The notes under the pieces were generated by a model, which saw nothing but the letters and a program-made list of their open reading frames with translations, did not search any database and was not told the origin of the DNA. The position numbers and the translations under genes were made by a program. A DNA stretch of 35,361 bases, from positions 1 to 35,361 of the forward strand of contig DS990264.1 in the NCBI GenBank assembly GCA_000155435.1, written 5' to 3'. The DNA comes from Clostridiales bacterium 1_7_47FAA (GTDB lineage Bacteria > Bacillota > Clostridia > Lachnospirales > Lachnospiraceae). Positions 8,518-16,536 of the stretch are shown in pieces; within the stretch, counting starts at the first letter, position 1, and each line of letters begins with the position of its first letter.

Positions 8518-9891
8518 ATGTTAAATAAAAATGATACTCGGTCTATGTTGCTTCATGACAGCCCGCAAAGTTTAGTATTAAAACTTAGCGTACCTGCGAT
8601 TATCGGCATGGTGGTTGTTGGGCTTTACAATTTTATGGATGGAGTTTATGTCGGACAAATGGTAGGAGATAACGCTATGGCAGCGGTTTCTGTGTCCTAT
8701 CCATTTACGCTTGCCAATAGTGGGATTTCCACGCTCATCGGTATCGGCTCCGCTTCAATCCTATCCAGGGCGATTGGAAAAAGGGATCAGTCTACAATTG
8801 ACAAGATAATGGGAAATCTGATCGCCATGAATTTGATTTTTTCTCTTATCATCATGGCGATAGGCATGATTTTTACGAAACAGATTTTAATGCTTTCTGG
8901 TGCAAGCGGAGAAATTCTGGAGCTGGCACTCCGGTATTTACGCATCATCTTTGCAGGCAGTCTGTTTGTCAATTTTGCACAGTCCTCAAATATGATTATG
9001 CGTGGTGAGGGATTGTTGAAACAGGCAATGCTCTTTAGCGCCGGTTCCGCTATCATGAATATTATACTTGACCCGATTTTCATTTTACTTCTAAAACCTT
9101 ATGGCATGGGAATTGATGGAGTTGCATATGCAACAGTGGCTTCGCAGGTTGCGTATGCAATGGCTTCTCTTTGGTATTTTAAGCGAAGGAGTAAGACTGT
9201 GAGAATCAATGCAATTCGCATTGAAAGAACGCTTTTCTCGGAAATCATCGGAGTAGGTTTTTCTGCGATGCTGATGCAGGTGATGATGCTGGTCCAGCAA
9301 ACCGCACTTTATAATCTTGCGGCGCAGCATGGAGGAGATACATGGCAGATTATACTCGGCGCAACATACCGGGTAGTGTCTTTTGCATTTATTCCTTTAT
9401 GGGGGCTTTCCCAGGGATATCAGCCGGCGGTCGGAACCAATTATGGTGCAAAACAATACGACCGGGTAAAGCACATCACGAAAGTGTTTGCAATCACAGC
9501 AACTTTATTAGCGCTTATTTTCTATTTGCCGATTATGTTAGTACCGAATACAATTCTCTCTATGTTTATTACAACGCCGTCCGTAGTGGAACTGGGAGTA
9601 GGGGATTTCCGTCTGTTCTTCCTGTCATATATTTTATTAGGAGTCTGGATTGTGGTTCTGACCCTGATGCAGTCTCTCGGAAGAGCTACAAAAGCGAGTG
9701 TTCTGGTTATTTTACGCCAGATAGCCATTTACATACCAGCAGCCATCATCATGCCTTATATTGCCGGATTTGGTGTACATGGCGTATTTGCTGCTCCGTT
9801 TATTACGGATGTGATAGTATTTATTGTTGCGGTTGGTATGATGATAAATGAGTTTAGAAGAATGGATGCGTTAAAAGCTTCAGGGAAGTAA
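8518..9891 (+). CDS. MATE-family efflux transporter
   Basis: This is a 457-residue integral membrane protein with about 12 hydrophobic segments in two similar halves and the MATE-like start 'LKLSVPAIIGMVVVGLYNFMDGVYVGQ'. AAGGAAGTGA stands just before the ATG. It follows the ABC pair after 47 bases with no terminator, so it is probably in the same operon. MATE proteins export small cationic or amphipathic compounds using Na+ or H+ gradients. Beside an NRPS cluster the natural inference is export of the finished metallophore, the job that YbtX-type MFS proteins or other pumps do elsewhere. General drug or toxin efflux is the alternative. Confidence 0.85.
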   Translation: MLNKNDTRSMLLHDSPQSLVLKLSVPAIIGMVVVGLYNFMDGVYVGQMVGDNAMAAVSVSYPFTLANSGISTLIGIGSASILSRAIGKRDQSTIDKIMGNLIAMNLIFSLIIMAIGMIFTKQILMLSGASGEILELALRYLRIIFAGSLFVNFAQSSNMIMRGEGLLKQAMLFSAGSAIMNIILDPIFILLLKPYGMGIDGVAYATVASQVAYAMASLWYFKRRSKTVRINAIRIERTLFSEIIGVGFSAMLMQVMMLVQQTALYNLAAQHGGDTWQIILGATYRVVSFAFIPLWGLSQGYQPAVGTNYGAKQYDRVKHITKVFAITATLLALIFYLPIMLVPNTILSMFITTPSVVELGVGDFRLFFLSYILLGVWIVVLTLMQSLGRATKASVLVILRQIAIYIPAAIIMPYIAGFGVHGVFAAPFITDVIVFIVAVGMMINEFRRMDALKASGK

Positions 9892-9896
9892 GAAAT

Positions 9897-9912
9897 CTGT
9901 TTTTCTAAACAG
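9897..9912 (+). promoter_or_regulatory. Small perfect palindrome upstream of the DtxR-family gene
   Basis: CTGTTT and AAACAG surround a 4-base loop TTCT, 27 bases before the repressor start. No T-run follows, so it is not a standard terminator. It could be an autoregulatory operator or an RNA hairpin. It does not match the repeat at 4854-4883. Confidence 0.3.
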
Positions 9913-9939
9913 TATCGAAACACAGGAGGTGATGCAGCG

Positions 9940-10326
9940 CTGAAACTTCATGAATCAGGAGAGAATTATCTGGAAGCGGTGTTAATTCTGCAAAAGCAAA
10001 AAGGTATGGTACGTTCGGTTGATCTCGCCCGGCACATGGGGTATGCCAAACCCAGCATCAGCCATGCAGTGACGGTTCTACGTAATGGCGGTTATTTGAC
10101 AACGGACACTGACGGCTATCTTCATTTAACCGTTGCGGGCCGTGAAATAGCTGAAACAATATTTGAGCGTCACCAATTCTTTACGAATCAGCTTATTGAT
10201 GCCGGAATCGACCCTGCCATTGCGGAAGAAGAGGCTTGCCGGCTGGAACATGCAATCAGTGATGAGACATTCCAGAAACTAAAAAGACATCTGTTAAGAA
10301 AAGAGGAAGATGAAAACACACATTGA
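9940..10326 (+). CDS. DtxR-family metal-dependent repressor with iron-type signature, CTG start
   Basis: This is a 128-residue protein. The family start (L/M-KLHESGENYLEAVL) begins at CTG 9940, 10 bases after AGGAGG (9924-9929). No in-frame ATG exists nearby, and a GTG at 9981 would cut off the conserved first helix. Residues 1-60 form a winged helix (recognition helix around 'AKPSISHAVTVL') and 65-120 the dimer and metal domain. The segment 'EEACRLEH' gives Cys100, Glu103 and His104, matching the Cys102-Glu105-His106 primary site known for DtxR. Manganese-type MntR has Glu at the Cys position. His78 fits the ancillary site, and residue 9 is Asn where DtxR has Met. The C-terminal SH3-like domain is absent, as in short members. 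I infer a ferrous-iron-sensing repressor of this cluster. Confidence 0.8.
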   Translation: MKLHESGENYLEAVLILQKQKGMVRSVDLARHMGYAKPSISHAVTVLRNGGYLTTDTDGYLHLTVAGREIAETIFERHQFFTNQLIDAGIDPAIAEEEACRLEHAISDETFQKLKRHLLRKEEDENTH

Positions 10327-10345
10327 TTAGAGGTGAACAGAACGT

Positions 10346-10765
10346 ATGATACACCAGGTTTATTCCATAGCAGAAGAAATTAAAAGGCTGCGCGAGGAAA
10401 GAGATATGACACAGGAAGAATTAGCTGAGTCAGCTGAAATTTCGTTAAGCCACTTAAGCAAAGTGGAGAGTGGTTCCAGAATGATTGGTATGAAAACATA
10501 TAGCAAAATTTTGTACGCGTTAAATGCAGTCCCCATTATGATAACGGAAACAGAAAAGAGCGAAATACATTCCGATTTAGTGTTGCGTCTATTATCAATA
10601 TTAAAAGAATGCTCGGAAGTGGAGGTGGAATTTTTATTGAATACTGTAGAAACAATAAAAAACAATATGGATATCATAAGAAACCACGAAAAGAGTAGTG
10701 CTGGGAATCATAAGAGAAATACACATCATAATTATCCAGCATATGAAGCCAGAAGAACTGTTTAA
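10346..10765 (+). CDS. XRE-family helix-turn-helix regulator
   Basis: This is a 139-residue protein. Residues 8-65 form a Cro/C1-type helix-turn-helix ('IKRLREERDMTQEELAESAE', then 'SLSHLSKVESGSR'). The rest is a helical tail that becomes hydrophilic and His/Lys/Asn-rich after residue 115. The tail looks poorly conserved and may be altered by the rearrangement just downstream. It begins 19 bases after the DtxR-family gene, so the two regulators are probably co-transcribed. The target is unknown. Similar small XRE proteins often sit at the ends of mobile islands, which fits its position beside the scar region. Confidence 0.75.
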   Translation: MIHQVYSIAEEIKRLREERDMTQEELAESAEISLSHLSKVESGSRMIGMKTYSKILYALNAVPIMITETEKSEIHSDLVLRLLSILKECSEVEVEFLLNTVETIKNNMDIIRNHEKSSAGNHKRNTHHNYPAYEARRTV

Positions 10766-10778
10766 ATTACAAGTTGAT

Positions 10779-10796
10779 GGGGCTGTTGCAAAATAG
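10779..10796 (+). mobile_element. Solo insertion-sequence end-like sequence
   Basis: GGGGCTGTTGCAAAATAG resembles the terminal inverted repeats of IS1182-like and related insertion sequences, as I recall them. I found no reverse-complement partner nearby and no recognisable transposase, so it would be a remnant. Bases 10,797-11,088 that follow hold a poorly coding frame and nothing else that I recognise. Confidence 0.35.
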
Positions 10797-11088
10797 TTGA
10801 GAAATCAGTTATGGAACCGCAGCTCTCCTTATTCATGCATAAAAGAAGAAAAACGGTCTCCGTACGCTTTCATATGTTAAAATATAAACTAGATTCGATG
10901 CTGGCTCTATGCTGGGACAGTGTGGACTGGTTTTGTAATTTTATTTCCGTATCAACATATCATTACCATGAACTAGTAAAACATAGAAAAAGTCACATGA
11001 AACGTGAAAATATTTACGTAATACAAACCATGGAGGGGCTGCTAACCACTAATCAAAATGAAATTGTAAAATAAGAGAAGTATGCAGG

Positions 11089-11135
11089 AATATCCCTGAT
11101 TGACACTACAAGGTTAATCAGGGATATTTATATTT
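11089..11135 (+). terminator. Strong intrinsic terminator
   Basis: A 13-base-pair perfect stem (AATATCCCTGATT / AATCAGGGATATT) with a 14-base loop is followed by TTATATTTTAG. It would end transcription coming from the regulator genes on the left. Confidence 0.75.
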
Positions 11136-11463
11136 TAGTTTATGACTATCATTTTAATCGTGTATAAAAGTTTTTCGTCAAGCAATACAACAGCCGTATT
11201 TTTCAGCATGGCTCTTCCAATAGAAATACGGTGCTTTTCACCACCGGATAAAGTAGAACCACCCTCACCAATCATAGTATGAAAGCCTTGGGGCTGCTCC
11301 ATAATGAAATTATAGCAGTTTGCCAATTTTGCTGCCTGTTCAATTTCTTCATGAGTGGCATTTTTTTCCATAGCGTATATTGTTTGCAATCGTATCCTGA
11401 AATAAATAAACCTCCTGAAATACCACAGAAATTTTCTTCATCAATTTTTCGGGGTCAATGGAC
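11135..11463 (-). pseudogene. Broken ABC transporter ATPase fragment
   Basis: The minus strand encodes the middle of an ABC exporter nucleotide-binding domain: 'IDPEKLMKKISVVFQEVYLF', 'QDTIANNIRYG', then 'ATHEEIEQAAKLANCYNFIM', the signature 'LSGGEKHRISIGRAML' and 'VVLLDE'. The frame shifts at a run of seven T (11361-11367). Homology stops just after Walker B, where 'ATASLDPENE' would follow, and Walker A is missing upstream. The fragment is therefore truncated at both ends and frameshifted. It resembles the ABC genes at 4912-8470 but is on the opposite strand and is not a simple copy. It is probably a relic of an older gene destroyed when the island inserted or rearranged. Confidence 0.75.
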
Positions 11464-11524
11464 TGTCAGTCAATGGATAAAAAGAGAAAATCATCGTAGA
11501 ATAGGTTCATACACATCAAATGAT

Positions 11525-11953
11525 TTAGTTATGTATAACTGATGTGGTTACTGAATTGGATAATTCAGGTTTGTACCTTGACAATAGAATATCAGCATGG
11601 TAGATGCATTCTAACTTTATTATGACATAAATGACATGTTGGAATTCATCTTTTGAGATACTAAACATTTGGGACATGCTTAAAAGCATGAAGAAGAGCA
11701 ATGAGCTGCGCCACGATATACCTGCCTTGAATATAACTACAAGGTAAATGTCAGGAATCGTAATAGAAGAAGTAAAGGTATGAGCGGCACTTTTTCTTGG
11801 ACCATATAACCAGCGGTCTAAAACCCAGAATGATAATGATACCTCCGTAATAATAGAATCACGGTCCAGGTAGCGCTGGAGGCATGAACAGTGAGTAAGG
11901 GTGCTGTAAAGTGTCAGGAAGGTTGTGGTTATACCTAATCTACATGTTCCCAT
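11525..11953 (-). pseudogene. Possible remnant of the membrane part of the same ABC transporter
   Basis: A 142-codon frame on the minus strand contains hydrophobic stretches ('SITIPDIYLVVIFKAGISW', 'SSLLFFMLLSMSQMF') that resemble transmembrane segments of exporter-fold ABC proteins. It lies just upstream, in transcription sense, of the broken ATPase fragment at 11135-11463. The whole 820-base stretch is far shorter than the ~1.7 kb of an intact half-transporter, and there is no clear ribosome binding site. I treat it as decayed coding DNA. It may also be a chance frame. Confidence 0.3.
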
Positions 11954-12008
11954 GGTACAAGGGGTGAGATAATATTCAGCCGCACCAGTTTATGGTGCGG
12001 TGTACCAT
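11952..12008 (+). other. Long bulged hairpin
   Basis: A perfect 8-bp hairpin (CCGCACCA / TGGTGCGG, loop GTTTA) at 11980-12000 is extended by a second matched pair, ATGGTACA at 11952-11959 and TGTACCAT at 12001-12008. On the left, 20 unpaired bases separate the two arms; on the right the arms are contiguous. A run of A, not T, follows. It could be an element end, an attachment structure or a folded RNA. Confidence 0.4.
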
Positions 12009-12027
12009 TAAAAAAATAGAACTAATC

Positions 12028-12061
12028 AGCAATAGAACTTGCTTATTAGCTGTGCTTTTTT
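12028..12061 (+). terminator. Probable intrinsic terminator at the island edge
   Basis: AGCAATA pairs with TATTAGCT (one bulged base) around a nine-base loop, followed by GTGC and six T (12056-12061). It sits immediately before the truncated sugar ATPase gene and would cut off readthrough from the left, leaving that operon without an obvious promoter here. Confidence 0.5.
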
Positions 12062-12093
12062 AAGAATATTATTATATTTTTTTTGGTTCTTAC

Positions 12094-13476
12094 TTGACAC
12101 AGGCAGGCAAGTCGACCTTGATGAATATTATCGGAGGTGTGTTTGCGCCAACAGAAGGAAAACTGTATTTTGAAGGAAAGGAGGTCCATCCCAGGAATCC
12201 CAGGGAGTCCCAGGACATCGGAATTGGATTCGTGCATCAGGAGCTGAGCCTCTGTCCCCACCTGACGGCTGCGGAAAATATCTATATAGGCAGGCAGCCG
12301 GTTAAGGCAGGCGGCAGGATTGATTTTTCAAAGATGTGGGAGGACGCGGATGAAGTGCTGGGGCGTTTCGGGGCTAATTTCAGTTCCAGGACGCTGGTAT
12401 CCAACCTGACGGTCAGTGAACAGCAGCTGGTGGAGATTGCCAAATCCGTGTCCCAGAACTGCAAATTCCTGATTCTAGACGAACCCACCTCATCCCTAAC
12501 GGATAAGGAGACAAATAAATTGTTTGAGGTGGTAAGGAACCTAAAGCGCCAGGGCATGTCAATCCTGTTCATATCCCACCGGATGCCGGAAATCTTTGCC
12601 ATATGTGACAGGGTTACTATTTTCAAAGACGGCACTTATGTGTGTTCCATGGATACAGAGGGGATTACCGGTGAGGATATCATAAAGGCCATGGTGGGAC
12701 GTGAGCTTGGTAATCTGTATCCGCCTAAGAGCAGCCACATTGACAGTGCGGATGAGGTGCTTAAAGTGGAAGGACTGGGCGGACAGGGATTCAAGGACAT
12801 AAGCTTCAGCCTGAAACGTGGGGAGATACTGGGATTTGCAGGGCTGGTGGGTGCCGGAAGAAGTGAAATCATGAGGGCCCTTTGTGCAATTGACCCGAAA
12901 ACAGAGGGAACCATATATCTGGAAGGGAAGAAACAGGACTTCAGACAGTACCGGGATGCCGTTGATAAGGGAATCTGTTATCTGACAGAGGACAGGAAGT
13001 CCCAGGGACTGTTCCTGGAAATGTCCATACGGGACAATATGGTAAGCGCAAACCTGGATGCCGTGTCAAAAGGACCTCTGATTGACGACTCCCTTCAGGA
13101 CCAGCTTTCCGATAAATATGTAAAGCAGCTGTCCATTAAGATTCCCGGCATTGAATATCCCATAAGCAGCCTGTCGGGAGGAAATCAGCAGAAATGCCTG
13201 ATTGGGAAATGGCTTTCCATCCATCCCAAGCTGATTATCATGGACGAACCCACCAGAGGGATAGACGTGGGTGCCAAATCGGAAATCCATAGTCTGCTGC
13301 GGCGGCTGGCAGAGGAAGGAATCGGGGTAATCATAGTTTCAAGTGAACTGCCGGAGGTAATCGGGGTCAGCGACCGGGTGGTTGTCATTCATGAAGGCCG
13401 CATGTCGGGGATTATCGAAAAAGATGAGGTATCAGAGGAAAATATCATGCTATTGGCTTCCGGTGAGGCCCTGTAG
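12094..13476 (+). pseudogene. Sugar ABC transporter ATPase (RbsA/MglA type), 5'-truncated
   Basis: The frame encodes an RbsA/MglA-like double ATPase but lacks about the first 38 residues. Homology begins inside Walker A of domain 1: the sequence reads T-Q-A-G-K-S-T where family members have G-E-N-G-A-G-K-S-T, so the join is near base 12,104. The TTG at 12094 has no ribosome binding site and is not a credible native start. The rest is intact: 'LTVSEQQLVEIAKS', 'LDEPTSSLTD', domain 2 with the naturally degenerate 'GLVGAGRSE', signature 'LSGGNQQK' and 'MDEPTRGIDVG'. Domain 1 is normally the competent ATP site, so its damage should inactivate the transporter unless a fused start restores it. Base composition also changes here, marking an island boundary. 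Confidence 0.8.
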
Positions 13477-13497
13477 CAGCTTATGGAGGATGGAAAG

Positions 13498-14523
13498 ATG
13501 AAGAAAGACAATTGGATTAAGAAGTTTTTTGCCCAGAGGGAAATGGGGGTCCTGGCAATCCTGATTATAGCGGTCATCATTGTCCAGATGATTCAGCCTA
13601 AATTCCTGAATACTGCCAATCTGCGCAGCATTGCCATCAGTGTGGCAACCGACGGCCTGCTGTCCATCGGTCTGTGCCTGGCGCTGATTCTTGGAGGGAT
13701 TGAGTTAAGCGTGGGCGGTGTGGCAGCGATGACCTGCGTGATTACCGGATTCCTGTGCCTGAACGGCACGAATATATGGATTGCGGCCCTTGCGGCCCTG
13801 GCAGCCGGTATATTTGTAGGACTTTTTAATGGATTCATGATTAGTAAGGTGGGACTGCCGCCGTTCATTGTTACCCTGGGTATGATGAACCTGTCAAGAG
13901 GGGTGGCATACATATTGACCGAAGGTTCCCCCCTGTCCTTATCCGGGTATCTGCCGGACAGCTTCCGTTTCCTGGCCACAGGAAAAATCGGCGGTATTCC
14001 GATGATTTTCATTATTTTTGTAATCATAGCAGCAATAGCAGGTTTCCTGACAAAACGTTCCAAAGTATGCAGGGATATATTCTATGTGGGAAGTAATGAA
14101 AAGGCTGCCCAGTTATCCGCAATCAATGTGGATAAGGTGAAAATCAGCGTTTATGTAGTGATTGCAATGCTGTCTACCCTGGCAGGAATCCTGAGCCTGG
14201 GACGCTTCAACATGGCCACGCCGGAATTGAGCGTGGGCGCTGAGACAACCGCTATTTCAGCAGCCGTTATCGGAGGAACTTCCATGTCAGGCGGTGTCGG
14301 CTCCATATTCGGCACATTCCTGGGCATTGTATTGTTGAAGGTAGTCAATTCCGCCCTGGTCATGCTGAATGTATCCGTGTATTGGCAGGATTTTGTACAG
14401 GGATTGATCCTGGTGGTTGCAGTAACCATAGACTATATGTCCCACCGGAAAAAGGGCGGCATAAGCGTTCTGGAACGGTATCTGGGAATCATGAAAAAAG
14501 ATGGCGCGGGTAAGGCGGCTTAA
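13498..14523 (+). CDS. Sugar ABC transporter permease (RbsC family)
   Basis: This 341-residue integral membrane protein is of the RbsC/MglC/XylH family (BPD_transp_2). It has about ten hydrophobic segments, the family signature 'GGIELSVGGVAAM' near residue 65 and the coupling region near 'GSNEKAAQLSAINVDKVK'. I start at ATG 13498 because GGAGG lies at 13485-13489 with 8-base spacing; the earlier ATG at 13483 overlaps that site. It follows the truncated ATPase by 21 bases and precedes the binding-protein gene, the usual order for a ribose-type importer. A small stem (14542-14558) lies between it and the binding protein and may stabilise the downstream message. The substrate is probably a pentose or related sugar. 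Confidence 0.88.
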   Translation: MKKDNWIKKFFAQREMGVLAILIIAVIIVQMIQPKFLNTANLRSIAISVATDGLLSIGLCLALILGGIELSVGGVAAMTCVITGFLCLNGTNIWIAALAALAAGIFVGLFNGFMISKVGLPPFIVTLGMMNLSRGVAYILTEGSPLSLSGYLPDSFRFLATGKIGGIPMIFIIFVIIAAIAGFLTKRSKVCRDIFYVGSNEKAAQLSAINVDKVKISVYVVIAMLSTLAGILSLGRFNMATPELSVGAETTAISAAVIGGTSMSGGVGSIFGTFLGIVLLKVVNSALVMLNVSVYWQDFVQGLILVVAVTIDYMSHRKKGGISVLERYLGIMKKDGAGKAA

Positions 14524-14611
14524 TGTATGGATGGATTACAGGTGCGATGGCCACGCACTTGAATAATAGAGAAGGCAGACAAAATCAGTAAAGAAAAATG
14601 GAGGATTTGCA

Positions 14612-16513
14612 ATGAAGAAGAGGAATGTGTTGGCAGTGCTGCTGGCCGCTGTCATGGCAGCAGGTATGGGACTCACGGGATGCGGCAGTGCGCCATCTGG
14701 TACGGCGGGGACAGATCCATCCCAGGAAAGTACGGGGGAAAGCCGGGCAGTGACCAGTTCGCCGGATGATGAATATTATATGGTCAGCTTTCTTTCAGGT
14801 ATTGATTACTGGAAGACATGTTACAGGGGAATGGAGGATGCGGCATCGCTGCTGGGGGTGACCGCCAAGTATACAGGGCAGACGGATTCCGATGTTGCAG
14901 GTGAGGTGGCGGTGCTTGAGCAGGTTATTGCTATGAAACCCAAGGGGATTACCATTACATGTGTGAATTCCACCGCATTTAAGGATACCATTGATTCTGC
15001 AATTGAAGAGGGAATCTCCGTTGTATGCTTTGATTCTGATTCCCCCACATCCAACCGCTCTACGTATCTTTCCACGGGAAATGAGGATGCGGGCAGGGCC
15101 GCTGCCGAGTACCTGGTCCCGCTGTGCGCAAATAAGGGAAAGATTGCAGTGTTATATACGGTTGGACAGGAAAATACAGAATCACGCTTAAAGGGTTTTA
15201 AGGCTTGGTGTGAGGAAAATGCCCCGGACGTGGAACTGATATTGGTAAATGATGCAGGTGACACCACCACGGCTACCGATAACATGGCGGCAGCCCTTCA
15301 GGCGAATCCTGACATGGCAGGTGTGTTCTGTGCAGACGGAACCGCAGGCGGTGCAGGCCCGGTCGCGGTTGAGGAAAGCGGGCTGGAGGGAATCCATACG
15401 CTGGCCTTTGATGTGGATAAGACGGTCCTGGATAAGGTAAAGGACGGATCCATTGACGGTACCGTTGCCCAGGGGCAGTACAATATGGGATATTGGTCCA
15501 TGATGATGATGTATGCAGAGGCAAATGGGGTATCCACCGCAGACCTTCCGGGATATGTGGACACAGGTGTCACCATTGTTACCAAGGATACGGTTGACCA
15601 GTATTATGTGAAGGATAACAAGGGCGGGCAGTTTACACCGGACCAGCTGAAGGGAGATCCTTCGGATGAATATTATATGGTAAGCTTCCTTTCCGGAATT
15701 GATTATTGGAAAACATGTTTCTCCGGAATGGAGGATGCTGCCGGATTCCTGGGAGTGACTGCCAAGTATACAGGACAGACAGATTCTGATGTTGCAGGCG
15801 AGGTAGCTGTCCTTGAGCAGGTAATCGCAATGAAGCCCAAGGGGATTACCATTACCTGTGTCAACTCCACTGCATTTAAGGATACCATTGATTCTGCGAT
15901 AGAGCAGGGGATTTCTGTTGTATGCTTTGACTCTGATTCACCAAGCTCAGAGCGTTCCGCGTACCTGTCCACCGGTAACGAGGATGCAGGTAAGGCGGCA
16001 GCTGAATATCTGGTCCCACTGTGCGGTAATAAGGGGAAAATTGCCGTTCTGTATACAGTTGGACAGGAAAATACCGAATCACGTTTAAGGGGCTTCCAGG
16101 CCTGGTGTGAGGAGAATGCTCCTGATGTAGAGCTGGTTCTGGTAAACGATGCAGGTGATACCTCAACAGCCACGGATAATATGGCGGCGGCGCTTCAGGC
16201 CAACCCGGACATGGCAGGTGTGTTCTGCGCGGATGGAACCGCAGGCGGTGCAGGACCCGTGGCAGTGGAGGAAAGCGGTCTGGAAGGAATCCACACATTG
16301 GCCTTTGATGTGGATAAGACTGTTTTGGATAAGATAAAGTCCGGCTCCATTGATGCTACGGTTGCCCAGGGGCAGTATAATATGGGATTCTGGTCCCTGA
16401 TGATGATGCATGCCGAGGCCAACGGAATCACGGAAGCAGACCTTCCAGGATATGTGGATACCGGTGTGACCATTGTTACCAAGGATACGGTTGACCAATA
16501 CTATGTAAAATAA
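14612..16513 (+). CDS. Sugar-binding lipoprotein with two tandem binding domains
   Basis: The protein has 633 residues, about twice the usual length of RbsB-like binding proteins. The signal peptide ends in the lipobox L-T-G-C (Cys24). After a Ser/Thr/Gly linker, residues 53-334 and 352-633 are two complete type I periplasmic-binding-protein domains, each exactly 282 residues. I count 23 differences between them (about 92% identity) and no gaps. A 17-residue linker separates them, and only the first has a secretion signal. Key segments such as 'FLSGIDYWKTC', 'CFDSDSP', 'STGNEDAG' and 'TVAQGQYNMG' occur in both. GGAGG stands 8 bases before the ATG. It delivers sugar to the permease encoded upstream. 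A single-domain ancestor duplicated in frame is the simplest origin. Confidence 0.9.
   Translation: MKKRNVLAVLLAAVMAAGMGLTGCGSAPSGTAGTDPSQESTGESRAVTSSPDDEYYMVSFLSGIDYWKTCYRGMEDAASLLGVTAKYTGQTDSDVAGEVAVLEQVIAMKPKGITITCVNSTAFKDTIDSAIEEGISVVCFDSDSPTSNRSTYLSTGNEDAGRAAAEYLVPLCANKGKIAVLYTVGQENTESRLKGFKAWCEENAPDVELILVNDAGDTTTATDNMAAALQANPDMAGVFCADGTAGGAGPVAVEESGLEGIHTLAFDVDKTVLDKVKDGSIDGTVAQGQYNMGYWSMMMMYAEANGVSTADLPGYVDTGVTIVTKDTVDQYYVKDNKGGQFTPDQLKGDPSDEYYMVSFLSGIDYWKTCFSGMEDAAGFLGVTAKYTGQTDSDVAGEVAVLEQVIAMKPKGITITCVNSTAFKDTIDSAIEQGISVVCFDSDSPSSERSAYLSTGNEDAGKAAAEYLVPLCGNKGKIAVLYTVGQENTESRLRGFQAWCEENAPDVELVLVNDAGDTSTATDNMAAALQANPDMAGVFCADGTAGGAGPVAVEESGLEGIHTLAFDVDKTVLDKIKSGSIDATVAQGQYNMGFWSLMMMHAEANGITEADLPGYVDTGVTIVTKDTVDQYYVK
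14768..16510 (+). repeat. Intragenic tandem duplication of a binding domain
   Basis: Two 846-base copies (14768-15613 and 15665-16510) are joined by 51 bases. The proteins are nearly identical, but the DNA differs at many third positions (for example GTCAGCTTTCTTTCAGG against GTAAGCTTCCTTTCCGG). The duplication is therefore not recent, and selection has kept both copies. Confidence 0.9.
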
Positions 16514-16536
16514 AACATTGAAAAGAGGAAGATATC

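Noticed and set aside
10811-11074. 87-codon frame on the plus strand after the XRE gene
   Set aside because: It has no ribosome binding site and no family resemblance, with unusual composition. It begins inside the IS-end-like scar, so it is probably chance.
13593-14063. Long antisense frames, here and across the sugar operon and SBP gene (for example 14821-15285, 15703-16173)
   Set aside because: They are shadows of well-supported genes and have no ribosome binding sites or family features.
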